From DATAOG01 sp963798075 (lineage in GTDB: Bacteria > Pseudomonadota > Alphaproteobacteria > Geminicoccales > Geminicoccaceae), in the NCBI GenBank assembly GCA_963798075.1, contig CAWCRU010000006.1, positions 1 to 64,000 of the forward strand: 64,000 nucleotides of DNA, given 5' to 3'. Numbering within the stretch: position 1 is the stretch's first letter; each line of letters begins with the position of its first letter. Made by a program: the position numbers and the translations under genes. Positions 1-7,997 of the stretch are shown one piece after another. Under the pieces are notes generated by a model. It was given only the letters and a program-made list of their open reading frames with translations. It did no database searches and was not told where the DNA came from.

Positions 1-561
1 GCCGATCAGCACGCCCGGCACCACCCCGCCCAAGAACAGCCCGGCGATCGAGACGTTGCCGGTGGCGCCATAGACCACCGCCATGATCGAGGGCGGGATC
101 AGGTTGGCGATGGTCGAGGCGGACGCGATCAGCGCCGCCGTGAAGCCCCGATCGTAGCCCTCGCGGTCCATCTCGGGCGCAATCGTCCGGCTGAGCACGG
201 CGACGTCCGCGGTCGAGCTGCCCGAGATGCCGGCGAAAAACATCGAGAACAACGTCACGACCTGGGCGAGCCCGCCGCGCAGGTGGCCGACGAAGGTCTG
301 GGCGAGCCTGATCATCCGCCGGGTGACGTCGGCCGAGGTCATGAGCTCGCCGACCAGGAGGAAAAACGGCACCGCGAGCAGGGCCTCGACGTCGAGGCCT
401 ACGAACAGCTGGCCGACCATCGACGGCATGCTGACCGGGGTGAGGATGGTCGCGGTGAAGACGCCGGCCATCAGGGCGAACGGCACCGGCACCCCGATGT
501 AGCCCAGCACCAGGAACAGCCCGGCCATAACGAACAGCACCCAGCCCGGGTCGAGGATCAC
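1..561 (-). CDS. dctM: TRAP transporter large permease (DctM-like), 3' end cut by window edge
   Basis: This is the integral-membrane large subunit of a tripartite ATP-independent periplasmic (TRAP) transporter, which imports organic acids or similar solutes using an ion gradient. The first 187 residues are visible. They are hydrophobic and carry the family hallmarks GISGSSTADV and ANLIPPSIM, with the early segment LTPVSMPSMVGQLF. The start is GTG at 561, with AGGAG nine bases upstream; the reading frame then stays open to base 1. The small permease (DctQ) usually sits just upstream, but 562-803 holds no gene on this strand, so the partner subunits must lie elsewhere or beyond the left edge. 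The substrate cannot be told from this part. Confidence 0.88.
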   Translation of the reverse strand, partial: MILDPGWVLFVMAGLFLVLGYIGVPVPFALMAGVFTATILTPVSMPSMVGQLFVGLDVEALLAVPFFLLVGELMTSADVTRRMIRLAQTFVGHLRGGLAQVVTLFSMFFAGISGSSTADVAVLSRTIAPEMDREGYDRGFTAALIASASTIANLIPPSIMAVVYGATGNVSIAGLFLGGVVPGVLIG

Positions 562-803
562 AAGGTTGGGCTCCTCATCGTCGGCCGTGCCGGACGGCCG
601 GCGGCCCGATCACGAAGCGGCGGCTGCGGCCGCCCGTCGCAGGGCTCGACCATGGCATGATTGAGGATTCGCCCACAAGAGGACTCGCGCCCCGCCCGCA
701 GGCGCGGCGCCTGTGATCCCGCCGGCCGCAATTGGCTGTTGCCCGGAGCGGGCGCGCGGCGCAAAGCTCGGGGCCCAAGGCTTGCGGCTGGAGGGGCTGC
801 GGG

Positions 804-1625
804 ATGGACGTTCGCTTCAGGAACAAGGTCGCGCTGGTGCTGGGCGCCGGCAGCGTCGGGCCGGGCTTCGGCAACGGCAAGGCGACCGCGGTGCTGTTCG
901 CCCGGGCGGGTGCCGAGGTGTTCGGAGCCGATCGCGACGCCGACGCTTTGGCCGAGACCGCGGGCCTGATCGCGGGCGAGGGCGGCTCGTTCGCGGGGCA
1001 AGTGGCCGACGTCACGCGGCCCGGCGATCTCGACGTCACGGTCGCCGCCTGCCTCGGGCGCTTTGGCCGGATCGACGTGCTGGTCAACAATGTCGGCGGC
1101 TCCGCGCCCGGCGATCCGGTCGCGATGGCCCAGGAGGTCTGGGCAAGACAGCTCGACCTCAATCTCAGCTACGTCTTCCAGAGCTGCAAGCGGGTGCTCC
1201 CGATCATGGTCCGCCAGGGCGGCGGCGCGATCATCAACCTCGCCTCGATCGCAGCGCTGCGGTTCTTCGGGCCGGACGTGGTCGCCTATGCCGCGGCCAA
1301 GGCGGCGCTGATCCAGTTCTCGCGCGTGACCGCGGTCAGATACGCACCGCAAAACGTGCGCATCAACACGGTGATCCCGGGCCTGATGGACACACCCCTG
1401 GTCAAGGCCCGCCTGGTCGGCGAGCGCGGCGGCGGCGATGCCGAGAAGCTGATCGCCGCGCGCCATCGCCAGGTCCCGATGGGCCGCATGGGCGATGGCT
1501 TCGACGTCGCCGAGGCGGTCCTGTTTCTCGCCTCCGATGCCGCCAGATACATCACCGCGACCGAGCTGATCGTCGACGGCGGCCTGTCCGCGACCTGCGT
1601 CGCGCCCCATCCCGACGCCGACTGA
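804..1625 (+). CDS. SDR family NAD(P)-dependent oxidoreductase
   Basis: A classical short-chain dehydrogenase/reductase of 273 residues, cytosolic, predicted to interconvert an alcohol and a ketone with NAD(P). The nucleotide-binding loop is a variant (LGAGSVGPGFGNG, residues 13-25) with three extra residues compared with the usual TGxxxGIG. The NNVGG strand is at 95-99 and the catalytic set is Asn120, Ser148, Tyr162 and Lys166 (YAAAK). The start ATG at 804 is preceded by GGAGGGG and begins right at the Rossmann fold; upstream in-frame starts add only low-complexity sequence. The gene stands alone between a divergent TRAP gene and a convergent gene whose stop lies three bases away. The substrate is unknown. 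Confidence 0.88.
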   Translation: MDVRFRNKVALVLGAGSVGPGFGNGKATAVLFARAGAEVFGADRDADALAETAGLIAGEGGSFAGQVADVTRPGDLDVTVAACLGRFGRIDVLVNNVGGSAPGDPVAMAQEVWARQLDLNLSYVFQSCKRVLPIMVRQGGGAIINLASIAALRFFGPDVVAYAAAKAALIQFSRVTAVRYAPQNVRINTVIPGLMDTPLVKARLVGERGGGDAEKLIAARHRQVPMGRMGDGFDVAEAVLFLASDAARYITATELIVDGGLSATCVAPHPDAD

Positions 1626-1628
1626 GCG

Positions 1629-2177
1629 TCAGTCCGCGAAGGCGCGCGAGCCGTCCGGGGTCGGCACGGCGAACGCATTGAGCGTCATCGAAACCAGCGT
1701 GTAGTAGCCGAGAATGCCGATCAGATCGACCAGCCCCTCGCGGCCGAGCGCCACTTCCGCCGCGGCGTAGGTTTCCTTTGCAAGCGCCCGCGTCCCGTGC
1801 AGCTCGCGGGCGACCGCGTAGACGGCCCGCGCTTTCGGATCGGCAAGCTCGGGCTCGGCGCCGGTCCGGATCGCCTCGATCACGCGCTCGGGAATGCCGG
1901 CCGTACGCGCCAGCCGGGCGTGCGCATACCACTCGAATTCTGCCTTCCAGGCACTTCCCGTGACCAGGATCGCGAGCTCGGACAGCTCGGGCGGCAGCGA
2001 GCTCTCGAAGCGGGCGTAGGCGCCGAGCTTCTGGGCCCGGTCGGCCAGCCCCGGCGCGTGCAGCCAGACCTTGAGCGGTCCGACCACATGGCCGCGCGGC
2101 CCGGCCGCGATCTCGCCGTGCACCCGCCGTTGCTCGGCGGTCATCTGGTCGTGGCGAAGGTCAGGCAAGCGGCTCAT
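1629..2177 (-). CDS. carboxymuconolactone decarboxylase family protein (AhpD-like fold)
   Basis: A 182-residue all-helical protein of the carboxymuconolactone decarboxylase/AhpD superfamily. The core FxxxLPPELSELAILV, the helix AEFEWYAHARLARTAG and the C-terminal ELHGTRALAKETY match the family. There is no CxxC, so it is not a peroxidase-type AhpD; the EWxxH variant resembles the many uncharacterised homologues found next to dehydrogenases. The start ATG at 2177 has GGAG seven bases upstream; a GTG at 2210 would add eleven residues without a better ribosome site. It converges on the SDR gene with a three-base gap, so the two share no transcript. The reaction is not predictable. Confidence 0.82.
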   Translation of the reverse strand: MSRLPDLRHDQMTAEQRRVHGEIAAGPRGHVVGPLKVWLHAPGLADRAQKLGAYARFESSLPPELSELAILVTGSAWKAEFEWYAHARLARTAGIPERVIEAIRTGAEPELADPKARAVYAVARELHGTRALAKETYAAAEVALGREGLVDLIGILGYYTLVSMTLNAFAVPTPDGSRAFAD

Positions 2178-2308
2178 CGGCGGCTCCGGCAGGGTCGGCT
2201 CGGCCCGCACCGTAGTAAGCCCGCCCCAGGCGTCAGGCTAACGCCGCAGGCAGGCTTTGCAAGGCCGCGCCCGCCCGGTCCCGCGTCCCGACCGCGCCCG
2301 ACGGAAGG

Positions 2309-2689
2309 TCAGGAAGACGCCGGGTCGGTTGTGAACACCTGCGCGACCATCCCGTCGAAGCTCACCTCGCTGAAGGGCTTCGGCAGTCGGGGCGTGTCGG
2401 CGAAGCGGGCCGGCAGGGTGGCCGCGTCATAGCCGGTCACCAGGATGACGGGGATGCCGCGCGCGATCAGGTCATCGACCAGCGGCAGCGAGACGGCGCC
2501 GTTCAGCTTGACGTCCAGGATCGCGCCGTCGAGCCTGGCCGCGAGCGCCAGTTCTCGCGCCTGATCCAGGCGTCCCACCGGCCCGGCGACCGTGCCGGCG
2601 CGGTCCTCGACCAGGCGCTTCAGCTCCAGGGCGGCGAGGAAATCATCCTCGACCACCATGATCGTCAGTCCGTCGAGCGATACGGTCAT
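2309..2689 (-). CDS. single-domain response regulator (CheY-like receiver)
   Basis: A stand-alone receiver domain of 126 residues with no output domain. The acidic pocket is Glu14-Asp15-Asp16, the phospho-accepting residue is Asp59 (AILDVKLNG), and the switch residues are Thr85 and Lys104 (LPKPF). It lies 35 bases downstream of the HWE histidine kinase and is read in the same direction, so the two are almost certainly one operon and a cognate pair. With no DNA-binding domain it probably passes phosphate onward or acts by protein contact. Single-domain receivers paired with HWE kinases are common in alphaproteobacteria, but the pathway cannot be named from here. Confidence 0.9.
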   Translation of the reverse strand: MTVSLDGLTIMVVEDDFLAALELKRLVEDRAGTVAGPVGRLDQARELALAARLDGAILDVKLNGAVSLPLVDDLIARGIPVILVTGYDAATLPARFADTPRLPKPFSEVSFDGMVAQVFTTDPASS

Positions 2690-2724
2690 CTCTCTCGTCC
2701 TTCATGGCAAGGCGCCATAGCACT

Positions 2725-4110
2725 TCACTCTTCCGGAAGCGGGAACTCGATCACGCACTCGACGCCGTTGGGATGAAAGGTCAGCTGCGACGTGCCGCCC
2801 AGGATGTAGGGCAGGCTGTTCTCGATCACGCGCGCGCCGAACCCCCTGCGCGGAGCGGCGTCCTGGACTTCGAGACCGCGCTCGCGCCAGCGCAGCCAGA
2901 GATGGGATCTGCCGTCGCGCGGCTCGGTGCGCCACGTCACCTCGACCCGACCGGACGCGACCGACAAGGCGCCGTATTTGAGCGCATTGGTGGTGAGCTC
3001 GTGGATGGTCATGGCCATCGCCTGGGTGTCGCGCGGCGAGAGGCTCACCCAGGGTCCCTGGAGCGTGAACTGGGTGCCCTCGCGGCCGCCGGAGGCTTCG
3101 AGCTCGAAGCGCACGAGATCGCCAAGCCGGACCTTGTCCAGCGGACCGGCCACCAGCAGATCCTGGGTGCGCGCGAGCGCCTGCAGGCGCGTATCGAACG
3201 CCTTCAGGGCCGGGCCGTTCTTACAGGTCTGGGCCGCGAGCGCCCGCACGTTGTTGAGGATGTTCTTGATCCGGTGCTGCAATTCGCCCATCAGGGCGCC
3301 CTGCCGCGCTGCCGCCCGCCGCTCCTCGGTGATGTCGCGGATCGCGAGCAGGATCAGATGCTCGTGGTCGAGCCGGCGGGCGTTCAGCAGCATGACCCGA
3401 TGGCCAATGCCCTCGAACTCGTGCTCGACCTCGAAGTCGTCGAACCGGCTCTCGCCCGGCAGGATGTCCTCGAGCAGGGTGCGCAGCCGCGCGATCCTCC
3501 ATTGGCCGTTGCCGAGCTCGTAGATCAGGCGGCCCTCGGTGTCGGCCGGGTCGACGCCGAACGCCTCGTAAAAGGCCGCGTTCGCGGAACGCACGCGCAG
3601 GTCCGAACGCAGGACCACGAGCCTTTCGCGGATGCTGTCGATCAGCTTCTCGGCGAATTCGCGGCGTCCCTCGAGGTCGAATAGCAGCTGTTCGCGCTCG
3701 GTGATGTCGGCGATCGCCAGCAGGGTGTGCTCGACCGCGCCGCCCCGGACGATGGGGTTGGCACTGAGGAGCATGATCTTGCGGCCGATCCGCTCGAACT
3801 CGTGCTCGACCCGGTAGTCCTTCACCGCCTGCTGCCGGCTCCAGACCTCCTCGAGGAGGCACTGCAGCTCGGGGAGGTTCCATTGACCGTTGCCGAGCTC
3901 GTACAGCTGGTGTCCGACGGTTTCCTCGGGCGACACCTGAAACTGATCGAGGAACGGCGGATTGGCGAGCTCGACCCGGTGGGCGCCGTCGAGCACCAGC
4001 AGCGGTTGGGTAATCGTCGCGACGATCCCCGCCGCCAGCTCGCTGTGGCGGTCCACCCCCGAGGCCGCCGCTTCCGGGACCGCCTGCCCGCTACTGCCTG
4101 GATCCGACAT
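2725..4110 (-). CDS. HWE-family sensor histidine kinase with two PAS domains
   Basis: A 461-residue soluble sensor kinase. Two PAS domains (about residues 24-140 and 150-262) each end in a DIT(E) motif and share the phrase YELGNGQW, so they look like an internal duplication. The dimerisation helix follows, with phospho-accepting His279 in ELQHRIKN. The catalytic domain carries the N-box IHELTTNALKYGALS and the G1 segment WLRWRERG, whose His and WxE define the HWE subfamily. No membrane segment is seen, so the signal is sensed in the cytosol. The start ATG at 4110 has GGAG nine bases upstream; longer frames extend into arginine-rich sequence. The receiver gene follows directly. Confidence 0.9.
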   Translation of the reverse strand: MSDPGSSGQAVPEAAASGVDRHSELAAGIVATITQPLLVLDGAHRVELANPPFLDQFQVSPEETVGHQLYELGNGQWNLPELQCLLEEVWSRQQAVKDYRVEHEFERIGRKIMLLSANPIVRGGAVEHTLLAIADITEREQLLFDLEGRREFAEKLIDSIRERLVVLRSDLRVRSANAAFYEAFGVDPADTEGRLIYELGNGQWRIARLRTLLEDILPGESRFDDFEVEHEFEGIGHRVMLLNARRLDHEHLILLAIRDITEERRAAARQGALMGELQHRIKNILNNVRALAAQTCKNGPALKAFDTRLQALARTQDLLVAGPLDKVRLGDLVRFELEASGGREGTQFTLQGPWVSLSPRDTQAMAMTIHELTTNALKYGALSVASGRVEVTWRTEPRDGRSHLWLRWRERGLEVQDAAPRRGFGARVIENSLPYILGGTSQLTFHPNGVECVIEFPLPEE

Positions 4111-4332
4111 CCGACATGGCTCCCCCCAAGAGCGCAGCGGTTCGCGCATGGCTGCGCCGGCATCGTGGACAGTCAACGCGGCTGGCGCCGATTGGTTGCC
4201 AGGGCCCGGAAGGTTGCGCGCCCTGGACGGCGCGCGACCCGGCCGACCGCGGCTTGCTTGCCGCGGCGGCGCGGCAAGCCTACATCTCGGACATAGGGCG
4301 AGGGCGCGCCTGCCCCCTGGGGAGAGGATCAC

Positions 4333-4656
4333 ATGCAAACCGACAACCGGCTGCTCGACGACCTGGCCCGCATGGCGAACGGCGCCCTGAACACGCTCTC
4401 GGGCCTGCGCGAGGAGATCGAGAGCCGCGTGCGCGAGCGGGTCGAGCGGATGCTGGCCGACATGGACATGGTGCCGCGCGACGAGTTCGAGGCGGTCAAG
4501 GAAGTGGCCCAGAGGGCGCGCGCCGGACAGGAGGATCTGGCGGCCAAGGTCGCCGAGCTCGAGCGCCGCCTGAGCGGGCTGTCGGCGTCCGCGAGCCCGT
4601 CCAAGCCAGCGGCCACTCGTCGTCGCTCGGCCAAGGCCAAGCCGGTCGGCGCGTGA
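4333..4656 (+). CDS. ubiK: BMFP/UbiK-type accessory factor
   Basis: A 107-residue protein of the UbiK/YqiC (BMFP, formerly DUF526) family. In gammaproteobacteria UbiK helps the ubiquinone hydroxylation complex; homologues can also oligomerise through coiled coils and act on membranes. The N-terminal helix LLDDLARMANGALNTLSGLR and the following heptads EFEAVKEVAQRARAGQE, then LAAKVAELERRL, match the family, and the tail is a basic, alanine-rich extension. AGGAT precedes the ATG. It is transcribed away from the histidine kinase across a 222-base divergent gap. It lies two genes before proC, as often seen in this class. The role here is by homology only. Confidence 0.8.
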   Translation: MQTDNRLLDDLARMANGALNTLSGLREEIESRVRERVERMLADMDMVPRDEFEAVKEVAQRARAGQEDLAAKVAELERRLSGLSASASPSKPAATRRRSAKAKPVGA

Positions 4657-4835
4657 CCATCGGGCCTGTGGCCCGAGCGGGCGGCCACCTGCCGCCTTGC
4701 AGCCCCGTCATCAATTTGGCAGTGTCGTCGGACGGGCCGGAGCGGTCGGCTTGGCCGGTCGTCGGACGGGCGGTCGAACCGTCCGGTACCGGCGGGGCGC
4801 TCCGGTGCTCCGGCGGCGCGATCGAGGAGTGCGCC

Positions 4836-5342
4836 ATGGTGTCGTCGCTGAGATCAGAAACCGAGGAGCCCGCCGGCAACCCGGTCGACCTCGTCGAGCA
4901 GGTCGCGATCGCCAACGAATGGCCCTTCCACCGCCAGAACGACGACGAGCTGGCGGCCGAGATCAGCGGCCATTGGTGCCAGTACCGGATGTGGTTCTGC
5001 TGGCATCCCGAGCTGGCCGTGATGCACCTGTCCTGCGCGCTCGAGATGAAGGTGCCGGCGAACAAGCGCGAGGCGATCTACGCCCTCCTCGCGATGGCCA
5101 ACGAGAAGCTCTGGCTCGGCCACTTCGACCTCTGGTCGGACGAGAACCTGCCCGTATTCCGCCACGCCCTGCTGCTGCGCGAGGGCGTCAGCGTGAGCAG
5201 CGAGCTGATGGAGGACCTGGTCGACATCGCGGTCACCGAGTGCGAGCGCTTCTACCCGGCCTTCCAGTTCGTGATCTGGGGCGGCAGGTCGCCGCGCGAG
5301 GCGCTGACCGCGGCGATGCTCGAGACCGAAGGCGAAGCCTGA
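4836..5342 (+). CDS. YbjN domain-containing protein
   Basis: A 168-residue protein of the YbjN family, whose fold resembles type III secretion chaperones. Visible family features are the N-terminal VDLVEQVAIANEWPFHRQND, the central CALEMKVP segment, KREAIYALLAMANEKLWLGHF, and the C-terminal FQFVIWGG. The molecular role of the family is not settled; E. coli YbjN affects motility and stress traits. The ATG at 4836 has GAGGAG seven bases upstream. Its TGA overlaps the proC start (TGATG), so the two are translationally coupled, an arrangement widespread in alphaproteobacteria. Confidence 0.88.
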   Translation: MVSSLRSETEEPAGNPVDLVEQVAIANEWPFHRQNDDELAAEISGHWCQYRMWFCWHPELAVMHLSCALEMKVPANKREAIYALLAMANEKLWLGHFDLWSDENLPVFRHALLLREGVSVSSELMEDLVDIAVTECERFYPAFQFVIWGGRSPREALTAAMLETEGEA

Positions 5343-6163
5343 TGGGGGGGCTCGCCGGGCCGCTCCTGCTGGTCGGCTGCGGCAAGATGGGCGGCGCCTT
5401 GCTGCAGGGCTGGCTGGCGCACGGGCTGGCGGGCGAGGACGCCTATGTGGTCGAGCCCGAGGCGGCCTTGCGCGAGGCGGTCCGCGAGCGCCACGGCGTG
5501 GCGGCCCTCGCCGAGCCCAAGATGCTGCCGACCGAGCTCGCCCCGCGGGCGATCGTGTTCGCGGTCAAGCCGCAGGCAATGGCGACCGTCCTGCCGGCCT
5601 ACGAGGCGCTGGCGCGGACCGGGGCGGTCGTGCTGTCGATTGCGGCCGGCACGCTGATCGCCCGCTTCGAGGCGGCGTTCGGGGCGAGCACGCCGGTCGT
5701 GCGCGCGATGCCCAACACCCCGGCCGCGATCGGTCAGGGGGTCACGGTTCTGTGCGCCAACCGTCACGCAAGCGTCGCTCAAAAAGAGCTCTGCGCGGCC
5801 CTGATGGCCGCCGTCGGCGCGGTCGACTGGATCGACGACGAGGAGCTGATGCACGCGATCACCGCCATGTCCGGCGGCGGCCCGGCCTACGTGTTCCTGT
5901 TGATCGAGACGCTCGCGCGGGCCGGGATCGCGAGCGGCCTGCCGGCGGAGCTGGCCCGGCCGCTGGCGCGCGCCACGGTTGCCGGCAGCGGCGCGCTGGC
6001 GGGCCGCAGCGCCGAGCCGGTCGAGGCCCTGCGCAAGAACGTCACCAGTCCCGGCGGCACCACCCAGGCAGCCCTCGAGGTGCTGATGGCCGAGGGCGGC
6101 ATTCAGCCCTTGTTCGATCGGGCGATCGCGGCCGGCACGCGCCGCTCGCACGAGCTCGCCTGA
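5342..6163 (+). CDS. proC: pyrroline-5-carboxylate reductase
   Basis: ProC catalyses the last step of proline synthesis, reducing 1-pyrroline-5-carboxylate with NAD(P)H in the cytosol. The 273-residue protein begins with the Rossmann motif VGCGKMGGALLQG, continues with AVKPQ and MPNTPAAIGQG, and ends with the dimerisation domain signature MSGGGPAYVF and NVTSPGGTTQAAL. Its length is normal for the family. The start is set by the one-base overlap with the YbjN stop codon. A TetR/COQ9-like gene follows 18 bases later, giving the YbjN-proC-TetR order seen in many alphaproteobacteria. Confidence 0.96.
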   Translation: MGGLAGPLLLVGCGKMGGALLQGWLAHGLAGEDAYVVEPEAALREAVRERHGVAALAEPKMLPTELAPRAIVFAVKPQAMATVLPAYEALARTGAVVLSIAAGTLIARFEAAFGASTPVVRAMPNTPAAIGQGVTVLCANRHASVAQKELCAALMAAVGAVDWIDDEELMHAITAMSGGGPAYVFLLIETLARAGIASGLPAELARPLARATVAGSGALAGRSAEPVEALRKNVTSPGGTTQAALEVLMAEGGIQPLFDRAIAAGTRRSHELA

Positions 6164-6181
6164 GCCCGAGGAGGAGGTCCC

Positions 6182-6811
6182 ATGGCCAAGCAGGATGGAG
6201 CGAGGCAGGATCGGACGGAGACGCCGGACCTGTTGGTCGCCGCGTTCGAGCTGATCGCCGAGCACGGCTGGTCCAAGCTGTCGCTGATCGCGCTCGCCAG
6301 GCGCGCGGGCGTCCCGCCGGCCGTGGTCTATCGCGAGTTCCCGGGTCGGGGGGCGGTGCTGCGGACCCTCAGCCGGCGCATCGACGAGGCGATGCTCGCG
6401 TTCGACGAGGCCGAGCTTGCGGGGCTGCCGCCGCGCGACCGGGTGTTCGAGCTGCTGATGCGCCGGCTCGAGGCGCTGGTGCCGTTTCGGCCCGGCCTCG
6501 AGCGCGTGGCGGACGGCGCCCGCTGCGACCCCTGCCTCTTGCTGGCCTCCGCCTGCCGGCTCGAGCGCTCGCTCGCCTGGCTGCAGGACGCGGCCGGCCT
6601 GCCCCGCTCGGGTCTGCGCGCCCGGCTCGCGCGCCGCGCGCTCGGCGTCGCCTATCTGCAGACCGTCCGGGTCTGGCTCAAGGACGAGACCGCGGATCTC
6701 GGCCAGACCATGGCCGAGCTCGACAAGCAGCTGCGCCGCGTGCAGGCCGTGGCCGGCCTGCGTCCGCCGCGCGCCGGCCGCGCCTCCCAGGCGGAGACGC
6801 AGCCCGCCTGA
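6182..6811 (+). CDS. TetR-type regulator with COQ9-like C-terminus
   Basis: A 209-residue protein with an N-terminal TetR helix-turn-helix (LLVAAFELIAEHGWSKLSLIALARRAGVPPAVVYREFPGRG, roughly residues 16-56). Its C-terminal half resembles COQ9-related TetR proteins, with WLKDETADLGQTMAELDKQL. It could therefore be a DNA-binding repressor or a lipid-binding ubiquinone factor; the intact helix-turn-helix favours DNA binding. GGAGGAGG precedes the ATG. It lies 18 bases after proC, probably on one transcript, and just before the phasin gene, which it might regulate. That last point is inference. Confidence 0.82.
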   Translation: MAKQDGARQDRTETPDLLVAAFELIAEHGWSKLSLIALARRAGVPPAVVYREFPGRGAVLRTLSRRIDEAMLAFDEAELAGLPPRDRVFELLMRRLEALVPFRPGLERVADGARCDPCLLLASACRLERSLAWLQDAAGLPRSGLRARLARRALGVAYLQTVRVWLKDETADLGQTMAELDKQLRRVQAVAGLRPPRAGRASQAETQPA

Positions 6812-6854
6812 GGCCCGGCATTGCCTGTTCATCATGGTTCAAAGGACACCGCTC

Positions 6855-7283
6855 ATGGCCAAGTCACCGTTCCCCTTCGAGGTCCCCGATCTCACCAAGA
6901 TGATGGGCGAGTACCAGATCCCCGGCGTCGACTGGTCGGAGCTGATGGCCTCGCAACAAAAGAACCTGCAGGCGCTCGCCAAGGCCAACCAGCTGCTGAT
7001 CGAGGGCGCCCAGGCGGTCGTGCGGCGCGAGGTCGAGATCCTGCAGAAGGCCATGGCCGAGCTTGCCGAGGCCTCCAAGGAGGCGATCCAGCGGGGCGAT
7101 CCGAAGGCGCAGGCGAGCAAGCGGCTCGACCTCGCCAGGACCTCGTTCGAGGCCGCGATCTCGAACATGCGCGAGCTCGCCGAGGTCGCCGGCCGCTCCA
7201 ACCGCGAGGCGCTCGAGGTGATCAATCAGCGCGCGCTCGAGGGCTTCGAGGAGATCAAGCAGGCGATGGCCCGCAAGCGCTGA
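6855..7283 (+). CDS. phasin family protein
   Basis: A 142-residue phasin, a small amphipathic helical protein that coats polyhydroxyalkanoate granules and limits their size. Family features are PFPFEVPDLTKMM, GVDWSELMASQQKNLQAL and the heptad-rich helices through FEAAISNMRELAEVAGRSNREALEVINQRA. The ATG at 6855 has AAAGGA eight bases upstream; an ATG at 6834 has no comparable site. No PHA synthase or depolymerase is nearby, so carbon storage is suggested only by this gene. It lies 43 bases after the TetR/COQ9-like gene. Confidence 0.88.
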   Translation: MAKSPFPFEVPDLTKMMGEYQIPGVDWSELMASQQKNLQALAKANQLLIEGAQAVVRREVEILQKAMAELAEASKEAIQRGDPKAQASKRLDLARTSFEAAISNMRELAEVAGRSNREALEVINQRALEGFEEIKQAMARKR

Positions 7284-7298
7284 CTTTCGGACGCCCGG

Positions 7299-7634
7299 AT
7301 GACGATCGGCTTCGAGGATTTCGCCCGGGTCGACATCCGGGTCGGCAGGGTGATGAGCGCCGTCCTCAACCAGGCGGCAAGGAAGCCCGCCTATGTGCTC
7401 GAGGTCGACTTCGGGCCCGAACTCGGGCGCAAGACCACATCTGCACAGCTGACCGAGCTGTACACGGCCGCGCAGCTGGTCGGCCGCCAGGTGGCGGCGG
7501 TGGTCAACTTCCCCACCAAGCGGATCGCGGGCGTCAAGTCCGAGGTCCTGGTCCTGGGCTTCCCGGACGCGCAGGGCCGGGTCGTGCTGGTCACGGTCGA
7601 CCACCCCGTGCCCGATGGCGGCCGTCTCTTCTGA
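7299..7634 (+). CDS. csaA: CsaA-like tRNA-binding domain protein
   Basis: A 111-residue stand-alone tRNA-binding OB-fold domain of the CsaA family, the same fold that is appended to some aminoacyl-tRNA synthetases. The conserved FARVDIRVGRV start, VLEVDFG, SAQLTELY, GRQVAAVVNFP and the closing VPDGGRLF cover the whole domain. CsaA of Bacillus has been described as a secretion-related chaperone; in proteobacteria its role is open. The gene starts 15 bases after the phasin stop, and the DUF1272 gene follows 10 bases on, so the three probably share a transcript. Confidence 0.9.
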   Translation: MTIGFEDFARVDIRVGRVMSAVLNQAARKPAYVLEVDFGPELGRKTTSAQLTELYTAAQLVGRQVAAVVNFPTKRIAGVKSEVLVLGFPDAQGRVVLVTVDHPVPDGGRLF

Positions 7635-7644
7635 CGGGGAAAAA

Positions 7645-7935
7645 GTGCTGGAGCTCAGACCCTGCTGCGAGCACTGCGGCCAGGACCTGCCGCCCGCCTC
7701 GAGCGAGGCCCGGATCTGCTCGTTCGAATGCACCTTCTGCGCCGACTGCACCGACCGGCTGCTGGCCAACGTCTGCCCCAACTGCGGCGGCGGCCTCGTG
7801 CCGCGCCCGATCCGGCCAGAGGCCAAGCTCGCGCACTACCCGCCGATCGCCGAGCGCAAGATCAAGCCGGTCGACCCCGCCGTCCATGCGGCCCTCCTCG
7901 AGCGCTACCGCGACGTCCCGCCCGAACGGCGCTGA
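7645..7935 (+). CDS. DUF1272 domain-containing zinc-ribbon protein
   Basis: A 96-residue protein of the DUF1272 family with several cysteine pairs (CCEHC, CSFECTFCADC, CPNCGGGL), which almost certainly bind zinc. Function is unknown. I chose GTG at 7645, which has GGGGA just upstream and gives the usual family beginning VLELRPCCEHCG. An ATG at 7615 would overlap csaA by 20 bases and add ten residues not typical of the family. The remainder is PIRPEAKLAHYPP followed by a charged tail. Confidence 0.85.
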   Translation: MLELRPCCEHCGQDLPPASSEARICSFECTFCADCTDRLLANVCPNCGGGLVPRPIRPEAKLAHYPPIAERKIKPVDPAVHAALLERYRDVPPERR

Positions 7936-7997
7936 GCGCTTTTCGGTCGGAGAACGGCCGCGACGCCTGGACCCGGCCGGCCTGACCGCAAGGGCCA

